Assembly (NCBI GenBank): GCA_964396375.1
Contig: CAYNEY010000002.1
Location: 62,001 to 126,000 of the forward strand
Direction: 5' to 3'
Source of the DNA: FEN-1139 sp964396375
GTDB lineage: Bacteria > Myxococcota_A > Polyangia > Polyangiales > Polyangiaceae
DNA: 64,000 nt
Shown: positions 56,683 to 64,000 of the stretch, one piece after another
Numbering within the stretch: the stretch's first letter is position 1
How the letters are laid out: every line of letters starts with the position of its first letter
Position numbers and translations under genes: made by a program
Notes under the pieces: generated by a model
What the model was told of the DNA's origin: nothing
What the model saw: the letters and a program-made list of their open reading frames with translations, nothing else
Databases searched by the model: none

Positions 56683-58158
56683 TCAGAGCGAGGTGGTAAA
56701 GGTCGTGATGCTCTGCCCGGGGAGCGTGACCTCCACCGTGTCCGTGCCGCCGGGGATGGGCTCGAGGGGCGCGAGGTTTTCGGTGGCAGAGGTGCGGGTG
56801 GGGGTGAGGGTGCCGAAGCTCTTCTCGTCGAGCCAAAGCGGGATGGTGCGGCTCTGGTTGCCAAGATTCACGGCCACGATGGCGAGCTGGTCTTCGGCTG
56901 GGCTGGTGAACGCCGAGAGGAGCACCTCGGGTGCGGGGCGCGGGTTGGTGCCGATCCGAACCCAGCCAGGGCGGACGAAGCGGCTGTACTGACCGAGGGC
57001 AGAGAGTACCTTGGCGGGGCGACCCTGATGCTCGAGGGCGGCCGACCACCAGTAGATGTAGGCGTGGAGCTCGTAGTCGACCAGGTCGGCATGGATGGCG
57101 TTGGCGAGGGCGAGACTCGGCTGGATGTCGTCGTTGGTGAAGCTGCCGCCAATGGAGAGGAAGCGCTCCACGCTCCATTCCGTCATCCACAGGCGCTTGC
57201 CCTCGCGTCTGGCGGTGGCGAAATTCGGTGCGGGCACGGTGAACGGAGCGGAGGACCACCCGTAATCGTACTGGTGTCCGGCGACGATGCCGAAGAGCCC
57301 GGAGAGCTCTGGATCGTCGAGGGTCGAGACCAGCAGGGACTCGTCCATGGTGTTGTGCTCGGGGGCCATCAGGGTGAGTTCGGGGAGCGCCTCGAACACG
57401 CCCTTTTTGGTGAACTGTTCCTTCAGCACCACCGAAAAGTCGTAAAACTGCTGCTCGGTCCAGTCCGCGGACTCGTAGTCGCACTCGAAATTGGGCTCGT
57501 TCTGCAGGGAGAGGGCGTCGAGGGGAGCGCCCATGTTCTCCTCGAAGCCGAGCACGTAATCGGCGAGGACGTCTGCGTAGTCTTGGTAGTGGTCCGGATC
57601 GAGGGAGCCGCCGACCTCGGGGCGGTTCTCGTAGTCGGCGACGTTGCTCTTCCAGCGTGAGGTGGCGTTGTTTGGGGGAGTCCAGGGAGTGCTAAAGACG
57701 TGGGTGAGCTGGTAATCCGGGTTGGCCTGGATGGTGGCGATGAGCTCGCGGGTGGTGGAAAGATCCCAGTTGCCCCAATTGAGGCGGAAGGTCTTGGTGG
57801 CGTCGGCGCCCGTGCCGGTGGTGGTGTACTCGTAGTTGCCGGTTCCGAGGAAGTCGTCGTTCATGTCCGGGTGCTCCCGGAAGGGGATCCGGTTGCGCAG
57901 GATGGTGAGGCCCGCGCCGGTGGTGGTGCTCATGAACGCATCCAGATTGCCCTCGGAAGGAACGCTGCCCCAGGCGGTGGAGAAGCCGAAGCCGTCGATG
58001 GTCTGTGCCCGTTCCCCGAGGCGAAGGTTTGGAGCGTCGTCCGCCGTTCCCGCGCCGCCCGCTTCATGGTCTTGGGTAAGGTCGCGGGTGCCCGAACAAC
58101 CCAAGAGAGCGAGTGAAGGAAGAAGGAATGCCAAGCGAAGGAACGGTCGTCTGGTCAT
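56683..58158 (-). CDS. GH30-type secreted glycoside hydrolase (xylanase/glucanase-like) lipoprotein
   Basis: 491 aa from the ATG at 58158. Lipobox LALLGC (Cys21). The mature enzyme begins AQTIDGFGFSTAWGSVP, the usual GH30 opening. Acid/base Glu221 is in ALSLQNEPNFEC and nucleophile Glu327 in KRLWMTEWSVE, on strands 4 and 7 of the barrel. The final 80 residues form the side beta domain (EDQLAIVAVNLGNQSRTIPL). It resembles glucuronoxylanase/endo-glycanase members of GH30 more than glucosylceramidases, but specificity needs a test. Anchored in the envelope, it would degrade a beta-linked polysaccharide together with the nearby GH88-type lipoprotein. Confidence 0.9.
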   Translation of the reverse strand: MTRRPFLRLAFLLPSLALLGCSGTRDLTQDHEAGGAGTADDAPNLRLGERAQTIDGFGFSTAWGSVPSEGNLDAFMSTTTGAGLTILRNRIPFREHPDMNDDFLGTGNYEYTTTGTGADATKTFRLNWGNWDLSTTRELIATIQANPDYQLTHVFSTPWTPPNNATSRWKSNVADYENRPEVGGSLDPDHYQDYADVLADYVLGFEENMGAPLDALSLQNEPNFECDYESADWTEQQFYDFSVVLKEQFTKKGVFEALPELTLMAPEHNTMDESLLVSTLDDPELSGLFGIVAGHQYDYGWSSAPFTVPAPNFATARREGKRLWMTEWSVERFLSIGGSFTNDDIQPSLALANAIHADLVDYELHAYIYWWSAALEHQGRPAKVLSALGQYSRFVRPGWVRIGTNPRPAPEVLLSAFTSPAEDQLAIVAVNLGNQSRTIPLWLDEKSFGTLTPTRTSATENLAPLEPIPGGTDTVEVTLPGQSITTFTTSL

Positions 58159-58243
58159 CGGAGAGGGCGGTACTCTGATCCACCCAACCCCAGGCGTCGA
58201 ATCGGCTTTCGGTTCTGGCTTGGTGGCGGCCCAACCCTCGGAG

Positions 58244-58531
58244 CTATGAGGAGGAGGGGGGCTGGGGGGTGAGCTCCTCGAGGACGCGGTGCGACGCCTC
58301 GGCATTGGCGGTGAAGCGGTCGTTGCAGGCATGGGCAGCGGCCTGGTGGAGCTGACGCAAACGCACCTGCTCGAGGAGGCGCTCGCCGAGTTCTTCTGAG
58401 GTGTCGGAGTCTTTGTTGAGGGCGGCGCGCAGATCGAGGCGCAGCTCCTCGATGGTGGCCTTGACGCGCTCGAGCTCGTTTCTGGAACGCCGACAGCGCG
58501 CGCGCTCGGCTTCCTCGGCGCGTTTCAACAC
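58244..58531 (-). CDS. Small coiled-coil protein
   Basis: About 95 aa from a GTG at 58531. The sequence is almost entirely one long charged helix (AEEAERARCRRSRNELERVK, TIEELRLDLRAALNKDSDTS, ELGERLLEQVRLRQLHQAAA). Coding-like frame continues upstream (HKQKLLAHILVLK) towards the GH88 stop without a clear start, so the N-terminus is uncertain. No signal peptide. It lies between GH30- and GH88-type genes on the same strand; its relation to them is unknown. It could also be a chance frame, but the composition is not that of a shadow frame. Confidence 0.5.
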   Translation of the reverse strand: MLKRAEEAERARCRRSRNELERVKATIEELRLDLRAALNKDSDTSEELGERLLEQVRLRQLHQAAAHACNDRFTANAEASHRVLEELTPQPPSSS

Positions 58532-58599
58532 AAGGATGTGCGCCAGAAGCTTCTGCTTGTGTTGTGGAGGGTGCCCTCCTTCCGATCTCTCGAGAGCCC

Positions 58600-60321
58600 C
58601 TAGAGGGCGAGGCAGCGGAGCAAGGCTTCGAGGTAGTAGTAGTCGGCGTAGTTGATGGCGACGTCGATCTCCCCGTTGATGGGGTAGTTGCCGACCGCGT
58701 GCATCAGCAAGAAATGGGCGTTTTCCCCCAGGGGGGCCAGGTAGGCGGCGGAACCGAGGGAGGTGAGGGTGCGGAGCGCGAACTCCCGATACTGAGATGC
58801 GGATTCACCCAAGGAGAGCGTCGAGAGCTCGAGGAGCGCGGAGGTGGCGATGGCCGCTGCCGAGACATCCCGGTAGTCTGGGACGTCATCGCGGGTGATG
58901 GCGTCGAAATCGAAATAGGGGACGCCATCTTCCGGCATGCTCGGATCATTCAGATAGAAATCTGCGATGGCCTCGGCCTGAGCGAGATAGGCTGCGTCTC
59001 CGGTCTCGCGGTAGGACATGGTGTATCCGTAGAGGCCCCAGGCTTGCCCGCGAGCCCAGTCCGAATCGTCGGCGATCCCTTGGTTGGTGCCGCGCCAGCG
59101 CACCGCTCCGGTGGCACGCTCGTAGTCGACCACATGGTACGAGCTGTGATCCTCGCGGAAGTGGTTGGCCAAGGTGGTGTTCGCGTGAGAAAGGGCAATG
59201 TCTCGGAAGCGCGCCTCCTCACCGAGTTCGGTTGCGTCGAAGAGCAGCTCGAGGTTCATCATGTTGTCGATGATCACCGGGTACTCCCAAGAGCCGAAAT
59301 CCCAGGAGCGGATGGCCCCGACGGTGGCATCGAAGCGGGTGGTCAAAGAATCGGCGGCCGTCAGCACCGCATCGCGATAGCTGAGGTTGCCGGTCAAGCG
59401 GTAGCCACGGCCGTAGGTGTTGTTGATGATGAAGCCGATGTCATGATCGCTGGTTCGAAGGATCTGGCCCTCGAGGGCCTCGGTCCAGCTTTGGGCGGTG
59501 GCAAGCCAGCTGTCGTCCCCCGTCGCTTCGTACAGGATCCAGAAGGAACCCGCAGGAAAACCAGAGGTCCAGTCCCCGGTGCCCACCAAAGAGGCGGTGC
59601 CTTCCTTCGCCGAGCGGGGAATGCGAAAGGGATCGGTGTAGGCGTTCCGAAACCCGTCGTACTGCGCCGCGGCGTCTTCGAGCCGTGCACGACAAAATTC
59701 CAGCGTAGAATCGAGCTCTCCCCCTTCGCCGCCGCCCCCAGCCTCGCCGCCCTCGCCGCCGGAACCCCCGAGGCCAAGCTCGCCTCCTGCACCGGCGTCA
59801 CTCTCTTCGCCACCTGCGCCCGCGCCGCTGCTCCCACCCTCGGCTGGCACGGCTCCACCGTTGGCCGCGCCGCCCAGAGCCGCGACGGCTCCGCCTTCGC
59901 CGACGATACCGCCTTCACCGAGGGCCCCGCCTTCGCCGAGGGCGCCACCTTCACCGAGGGCGCCGCCTTCACCGAGGGCGCCGCCTTCAGCTGGCGTGGT
60001 ACCGCCTTCCCCGACTACACCGCCTTCAGCTTGCGTGGCCCCGCCTTCGCCTTGCGTGGCGCCGCCTTGGGCTGCGACGCTGGCCCCGCCTTCGCCGAGA
60101 GCCCCGCCTTGGGCTGCAATGGTGGCCCCGCCTTCAGCTGGCGTGGCGCCGCCGACCGAGCTGGGTGCACCACCTTGTGCCATGCCGCCCGAGGCCGCGA
60201 TGGGCTCGGTGCCGCCGCCTTCGCCGCTTGGCAGGGTCTCTTCGCTGGGGGAGGGAGCCTCTTCGGAGCAGGCGAGCGTGAGAGCGAGGAGTGTGGAGCA
60301 AAGCCAGCGAGTCGACACCAT
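58600..60321 (-). CDS. GH88-type unsaturated glucuronyl/uronyl hydrolase lipoprotein
   Basis: 573 aa. Signal sequence with lipobox (LLALTLAC), then a 190-residue tether of Gly-rich six-residue repeats (GALGEG units, tandem 18-bp DNA repeat about 59920-59990). The catalytic (alpha/alpha)6 barrel shows ARLEDAAAQYDGFRN, DIGFIINNTYGRGYRLTGNL, EYPVIIDNMMNLELLFDATE, and IADDSDWARGQAWGLYGYTM, with the Asp residues conserved in GH88 hydrolases. Such enzymes hydrate the 4,5-double bond of uronic acids left by polysaccharide lyases. Envelope-anchored, probably acting with the GH30-type enzyme on uronate-containing glycans. It is divergent from hisC. Confidence 0.9.
   Translation of the reverse strand: MVSTRWLCSTLLALTLACSEEAPSPSEETLPSGEGGGTEPIAASGGMAQGGAPSSVGGATPAEGGATIAAQGGALGEGGASVAAQGGATQGEGGATQAEGGVVGEGGTTPAEGGALGEGGALGEGGALGEGGALGEGGIVGEGGAVAALGGAANGGAVPAEGGSSGAGAGGEESDAGAGGELGLGGSGGEGGEAGGGGEGGELDSTLEFCRARLEDAAAQYDGFRNAYTDPFRIPRSAKEGTASLVGTGDWTSGFPAGSFWILYEATGDDSWLATAQSWTEALEGQILRTSDHDIGFIINNTYGRGYRLTGNLSYRDAVLTAADSLTTRFDATVGAIRSWDFGSWEYPVIIDNMMNLELLFDATELGEEARFRDIALSHANTTLANHFREDHSSYHVVDYERATGAVRWRGTNQGIADDSDWARGQAWGLYGYTMSYRETGDAAYLAQAEAIADFYLNDPSMPEDGVPYFDFDAITRDDVPDYRDVSAAAIATSALLELSTLSLGESASQYREFALRTLTSLGSAAYLAPLGENAHFLLMHAVGNYPINGEIDVAINYADYYYLEALLRCLAL
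59920..59990 (-). repeat. 18-bp tandem repeats encoding the Gly-rich tether
   Basis: At least four near-identical 18-bp units encode GALGEG in the lipoprotein tether of the GH88-type enzyme. Length changes by whole units preserve the frame, so the tether can vary in length. Confidence 0.85.
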
Positions 60322-60370
60322 GACCTCCCATTTTACCCCATCTGGTGAGCTGGCGTCGCCGCGATAAAAG

Positions 60371-60400
60371 GTGGGCTCGGGTGGGCTCGGGTGGGTTCGG
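60371..60400 (+). repeat. 10-bp direct repeats in the GH88-hisC divergent gap
   Basis: Three tandem copies of GTGGGCTCGG (third with one change, GTGGGTTCGG), followed by a partial fourth. The period of about one helical turn places each copy on the same DNA face, as for repeated protein-binding sites. The gap (60322-60450) holds no gene. Function is speculative. Confidence 0.7.
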
Positions 60401-60450
60401 GTGCGCGTGCAGTGGCCGAGGTGGGCCAGATTGAGTAGGACTCCGCCACG

Positions 60451-61515
60451 ATGAACCGTTTCTGGAGCCCCTTGGTTGCTTCCCTCGATCCCTACGTGGC
60501 CGGCGAGCAGCCGCGCGTCAAAGATCTGGTCAAGCTCAACACCAACGAGAATCCCTACGGGCCGTCACCGAGAGCGCTTGCGGCGATCCGCGCGGCCACG
60601 GATGACGGGCTGCGGCTCTATCCCGATCCAGAATCGAGCTCCCTCAAGCAGGCGATCGCGGAGATAACGGGGACCAGCCCAGCCCAGGTGTTCGTGGGCA
60701 ATGGCTCGGACGAGGTGCTGGCGCATGTGTTCGTGGCGTTGCTAAAGCAGAACAAGCCGCTGCTTTTGCCGGACATCACCTATTCCTTCTACACGACGTA
60801 CGCAGGCCTTTTCGGGATCGAACTCGACCAGGTGCCACTCGATGAAGAGTTCCGGATCGACGTTCTGCCGTACCTCACCCGTGAGGCTGGGGCCATCATC
60901 CTGGTCAACCCGAACGCGCCCACTGGGATCTTCCTCGAGCTTTCACAGATCGAGCGGTTGCTCGTGGCGCGCCCGGAGTTGCCGGTGGTCGTCGACGAGG
61001 CGTACATTGATTTCGGGGGAGAGTCGGCGATCCGTCTCACGCCAAAGTATCCGAACCTCTTGGTGGTGCAGACGCTGTCGAAGAGCCGCTCCCTCGCCGG
61101 GCTCCGGGTGGGGTATGCGGTCGGACACGAGGGGCTGATCGAGGGCCTGGAGCGCGTGAAGAACTGCTTCAACTCCTATCCGATCGATCGCCTGGCGAAT
61201 GTGGGAGGCACAGCCGCGCTCCGGGACACCGCCTATTTCGAGGAGTGTCGTGCTCGGGTCATGGCTTCGCGGGAACGCCTCACGGCCGCCCTCCGCCAGC
61301 TCGGCTTCCAGGTCTTGCCCTCGGCGGCCAATTTCGTTTTCGCGCGGCACCCGGAGCACGACGCCGCCCAGTTGCTGGCAAGCCTCCGCGAACGGGCCGT
61401 TTTGGTGCGCCATTTCAAGAATCCGGCGCGGATCGCCCCGTTTCTGCGGATTTCTGTGGGCACGGAGGAGCAGTGCGGGGCGCTGCTCACGGCGTTGACG
61501 CAGCTACTCGCGTGA
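60451..61515 (+). CDS. hisC: Histidinol-phosphate aminotransferase
   Basis: 354 aa, class I/II PLP aminotransferase. Signatures: LVKLNTNENPYGPSPRAL near the N-terminus, QVFVGNGSDEVLAHVFVALL, LVNPNAPTGIFLELSQIERL, VVVDEAYIDFGGESAI, and the PLP-lysine region QTLSKSRSLAGLRVGYAVGH, which ends in the HisC-typical LRVGYA. It converts imidazole-acetol phosphate to histidinol phosphate. No other his gene is adjacent, as in many bacteria with scattered his genes. Broad aromatic aminotransferase activity is possible. TAGGAC lies 12 nt before the ATG. Confidence 0.95.
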   Translation: MNRFWSPLVASLDPYVAGEQPRVKDLVKLNTNENPYGPSPRALAAIRAATDDGLRLYPDPESSSLKQAIAEITGTSPAQVFVGNGSDEVLAHVFVALLKQNKPLLLPDITYSFYTTYAGLFGIELDQVPLDEEFRIDVLPYLTREAGAIILVNPNAPTGIFLELSQIERLLVARPELPVVVDEAYIDFGGESAIRLTPKYPNLLVVQTLSKSRSLAGLRVGYAVGHEGLIEGLERVKNCFNSYPIDRLANVGGTAALRDTAYFEECRARVMASRERLTAALRQLGFQVLPSAANFVFARHPEHDAAQLLASLRERAVLVRHFKNPARIAPFLRISVGTEEQCGALLTALTQLLA

Positions 61516-61619
61516 CAGGTCGATAGGCCTGTGGTTTCCTGCGGCTTATGAACAAGGAGGGGTGGGCCGTATCCCACCCGGTCCGCGGCCTAGTGGGGTC
61601 GCGGGAGGAGGAATATCCC

Positions 61620-63404
61620 ATGTTTGCCCGTCGTTGGACTCTGATTTGCTCATTTTGTGCCCCCTTTGCCCTGGTGGCGTCCGCCCAGGCGCAGACACCC
61701 CAGTCTCTGCCACTCAGCCCGCCGGGAAAACCACCTCCTGCAGCCGCTGCGCCGCAAGCGAAGCCTCCGGTAGCCACGCCGGCGCCGAAGAGGGTTGCTC
61801 CGAGGCCTGCTGCCCCACGTCCAGCCCAGCCGAATCCCGTGCTCGAAGAGCGGCTGAAGCGCGTCGAGCAGGTGCTCTCGGAGTCGGGCCTCACCAAGCC
61901 CGCCGCCGCTCCACCCAGTCTCGCGCAACAGCAACGGAAGAAGGAGCTGGAGGAGCAGCGCAGCGCGATCGCAAAGCAGCGAGAGGCCTTGGACCAGGCG
62001 GTGAAGAACGGCCTTGCTCAGGAGACAGCGCGCCCTGCCCTCGACAAGCTGGAGCTGGCTCGAGCCGAGAACGAGCGCGCGATGAAGGAGCTCGAACAGC
62101 CAACGCCGCAGGCCTCCACCGAGAGTCTCCCTGACAGATTGAAGCGCCTCGAGCAGCGCTTGGAGGAGATGGTCGCCGCCGCTGCGGCTGACAAGGCCGC
62201 TCCGCCGCCTCCGCCGCAGGCCCCGCCTCCGCCGGTGGAGCCGAAACCCGTGGTGGCAGCCGAGCCCCAGAAACCCGTGGCGGGGCACAAAGACAAGTTC
62301 TTTCTGCGGAGCGCCGATGACAGCTTCTTCCTCGGCTTCGCGGGGCAACTCCAGACCCGCCTCGCCTACAGCAAGTACGACGACGAGCTGGCCCGGGACA
62401 GTGAGCTGGCCTTTCTGATCCCTCGCTCTCGCCTGGGCCTTGCCGGCCACGCTTTTGGTCCCGGCTTCACCTACAACCTCTTGCTCGATTTCGGCCGCGG
62501 CTGGGCCAGCGTGCTCGACTCCTGGGCGGAGTTCGAGGTGGTGCCGAAGCAGTTTTATGTGCGCGTGGGGCAGATGAAGAAGCCCTTCTCGCGGCAGAAT
62601 CTGACCTCCACGACTGTCTACCAGTTTGCCGATCCTGCCAGCACCGATCGCAACTTCGGCGCCGGCTACGACATCGGCGTCATGCTCCACGATCGCTTCG
62701 ACAAATCCCCTGAGTTCGAGTGGGCTCTCGGTGTCTACAATGGCAGCGGGACGCGAGCGTCCTTCACCGGCGGAGACGTGACCGGCACGGCTGAGACCGA
62801 CGACGACGGCAACCTGCTCGTGGACGGTACGGTCTCCCAGAGTGCCTCCTTCAACAATGTGCCGAAGCGTATGCGCCCGACCGTGGTCGCCCGTTTGGGC
62901 TACAACACCCCTGATCTGAAGGGCTACTCGGAGAGCGATCTGGAATGCGGCGGGCCCCGCTTCGGTGTGGCGGGCTCAGTCATGCGGGAGTTCGATTTTG
63001 ACGAGAATGACGCCTCGAACCTGCGCGCCGAGGTGGACACCATGCTGAAGGTGGAGGGCTTCTCCACCACCGGGGGACTCTACCTCGGCTGGCTCGAGAA
63101 CCTCGCCACCTACGACGACAACGAGCTTCACTACGACAGCGTGGGTTGGCACCTGCAGCTCGGCTACGTCATCAAGAAGACCTTCGAGCCGGTGGTGCGC
63201 TTCGATGGCATCTCTCGTGACGGGCCGCACAACAACGCCATGGGTCTACTGGCTGGGGCCAACCTCTTCTTCTCGGGACACAAGCTCAAGGTGGGCGCCG
63301 AGCTCGGACCGCAGTTCGAGCAGTGGGTGGATCCGAACGACGAGACCGAGCACCGGACGCTCACGCATTTCGTCGCGAGGAGTCAGGCCCAGCTCGCGTT
63401 TTAG
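61620..63404 (+). CDS. Phosphate-selective-type porin (OprO/OprP-like) with N-terminal coiled coil
   Basis: 594 aa from the ATG at 61620, preceded by GGAGGAGGAA. Signal peptide (LICSFCAPFALVASAQAQ), a Pro/Ala-rich stretch, then a periplasmic coiled coil (EERLKRVEQVLSESGL, LAQQQRKKELEEQRSAIAKQ, DRLKRLEQRLEEMVAAAAAD). The porin domain starts at KFFLRSADDSFFLGFAGQLQ and includes RLGLAGHAFGPGFTYNLLLD, YVRVGQMKKPFSRQNLTSTT and RNFGAGYDIGVMLHDRF, the OprO/OprP family pattern. It ends in LAF with a terminal Phe. Selectivity for phosphate is only a family name; the substrate is unknown. No pst or pho gene is adjacent. Confidence 0.9.
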   Translation: MFARRWTLICSFCAPFALVASAQAQTPQSLPLSPPGKPPPAAAAPQAKPPVATPAPKRVAPRPAAPRPAQPNPVLEERLKRVEQVLSESGLTKPAAAPPSLAQQQRKKELEEQRSAIAKQREALDQAVKNGLAQETARPALDKLELARAENERAMKELEQPTPQASTESLPDRLKRLEQRLEEMVAAAAADKAAPPPPPQAPPPPVEPKPVVAAEPQKPVAGHKDKFFLRSADDSFFLGFAGQLQTRLAYSKYDDELARDSELAFLIPRSRLGLAGHAFGPGFTYNLLLDFGRGWASVLDSWAEFEVVPKQFYVRVGQMKKPFSRQNLTSTTVYQFADPASTDRNFGAGYDIGVMLHDRFDKSPEFEWALGVYNGSGTRASFTGGDVTGTAETDDDGNLLVDGTVSQSASFNNVPKRMRPTVVARLGYNTPDLKGYSESDLECGGPRFGVAGSVMREFDFDENDASNLRAEVDTMLKVEGFSTTGGLYLGWLENLATYDDNELHYDSVGWHLQLGYVIKKTFEPVVRFDGISRDGPHNNAMGLLAGANLFFSGHKLKVGAELGPQFEQWVDPNDETEHRTLTHFVARSQAQLAF

Positions 63405-63734
63405 GGAGACTTGGCCGCACCCCCCGGCACTTCGCCAGAAGGGTCGGGGGGGCCGAACCCTGCGAGCAAGGACGCTGTCATGCGCTCAGTCCCGCTCGTG
63501 AGGAGGGACGGATAGAGATCGTTCTTGATGCTGGTCCCTCGCGGAAACGGCGGGTGCCGTCGATGTGCGCAGTCGGGACTCTGGGCTGCACAAATTCGCG
63601 AGGTGGTTCTGGTTGCGCCATTCTTCCCCGATCGGTCGGCACGATCGGGGGGTGCCGCCCTACCCGGCTCCGTGCCGGAGCTGGGGCAGCCCACCCGTCA
63701 CCGTCGTTGCCGGCACGGCCCCGACTCGAGAGCG
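63405..63734. other. Intergenic region with one strong inverted repeat
   Basis: 330 nt after the porin gene with no credible coding frame. A perfect 9-bp stem, CCCCGATCG (63626-63634) and CGATCGGGG (63642-63650), with a 7-nt loop is the only marked structure. Without a T-run it is not a clear terminator; it might be an end fragment of the adjacent insertion-sequence remnant. Confidence 0.4.
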
Positions 63735-64000
63735 TCATCGGGTCAGAGTGCAACAGCGTGACGTCGCTCGACGACGGTGCCGATGACGCTCACGCGTTCG
63801 GTGTTTCCGGAAGAGACGGGCGCGGGAGATGGTGATGGGAGCTCGACGGACATCGCTTGGTGTTGCTGGCTCCTGTGCGCCTCGGAGGTCCAGCAGCTCG
63901 AACAGCTTCGGAATGGCCGTAATCTCGTTGGACTTCTCCTCGGTCGCGAGTCGACCAAGAGCGAGGCGATTGTCCGCCATCCAGGCGCTCACCACGTGCA
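63735..64000 (-). pseudogene. Fragment of an ISAs1-family transposase
   Basis: The minus-strand frame entering from the window edge reads HVVSAWMADNRLALGRLATE, then EKSNEITAIPKLFELLDLRG. This is the central signature of ISAs1-family DDE transposases (HxVSAW...LGQ...EKSNEITAIPxLLxLLDLxG). Right after DLRG, near 63885, similarity stops, where the catalytic Asp-containing strand (usually xxTIDAxG) should follow; the frame then runs through unrelated codons to a stop at 63735. So the element is interrupted or truncated on this side. Whether the 5' part is intact lies beyond the window. Confidence 0.8.

Noticed and set aside
63626..63650. Rho-independent terminator for the porin gene
   Set aside because: The stem is perfect, but it is 220 nt from the stop and no T-run follows.

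Overview
The window is high-GC DNA, densely coded on both strands, with many GTG starts and frequent ATGA stop/start overlaps. It looks like a draft chromosomal scaffold of a Myxococcota bacterium, probably of the Polyangia type. This is an inference from gene content: a Ser/Thr kinase with a C-terminal membrane anchor, double-FHA and PATAN-type response regulator proteins, Gly-rich lipoproteins, a type IV pilus machinery, a DUF4911-like protein, and many secreted proteins with no assignable function. No rRNA or tRNA gene was found. A block of exactly 100 N (19593-19692) marks a scaffold gap.

Layout. 1-4605 (minus): polA, a secreted protein, an ECF sigma factor and the start of its membrane partner. 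4833-9536 (plus): a Ser/Thr kinase, a TPR/outer-membrane-barrel protein and, behind a potentially structured leader, a processive family-2 glycosyltransferase. 9786-12701: ihfA, a MerR-type regulator, ssb and a secreted SGNH hydrolase, meeting a second SGNH hydrolase transcribed with a double-FHA protein (12672-15660, minus). 15728-20667: a serine beta-lactamase-fold hydrolase, then pilC, pilS, a 41-bp tandem repeat with the gap, and an mlaC-like gene. 20723-26404: mostly unassigned proteins (TPR protein, acidic protein, DUF4911-like protein, cysteine-less thioredoxin-fold lipoprotein). 26504-30984 (minus): the glycine cleavage operon gcvT-gcvH-gcvP. 31095-31853: a receiver-PATAN protein. 31856-39536 (minus): a complete minor-pilin operon (fimU/fimT-like, pilV, pilW, pilX, pilY1, lipoprotein). 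39697-44928: lipoprotein, acyl-CoA dehydrogenase, two parvulin-type isomerases, a MaoC-type hydratase and a lone FliR/SctT-like export protein. 44956-47959: an MntA-HepT toxin-antitoxin pair and a TonB-dependent receptor.

48000-60400 is the accessory part: a large beta-propeller surface lipoprotein behind a promoter with a G12 spacer, a beta-helix-like protein, a formylglycine-enzyme-like lipoprotein, a truncated second copy of the beta-helix gene (421-bp duplication, offset 2161 bp), a decayed AbiE system, and two polysaccharide-degrading lipoproteins (GH30 and GH88 type). The window ends with hisC, a phosphate-selective-type porin and a fragment of an ISAs1-family transposase.

Functionally, the pilus genes (assembly platform, sensor kinase, minor pilins, PilY1) form one theme. 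Secreted and surface proteins with Gly-rich tethers and glycan-active enzymes form a second. The observations most worth checking are: the chain of ATGA-overlapping 14-codon micro-ORFs in the 41-bp repeat; the three-way-junction/pseudoknot candidate upstream of the glycosyltransferase; the poly-G promoter; the complementary decay of the duplicated beta-helix gene; and a perfect Shine-Dalgarno that serves a five-codon ORF overlapping the gcvT start.
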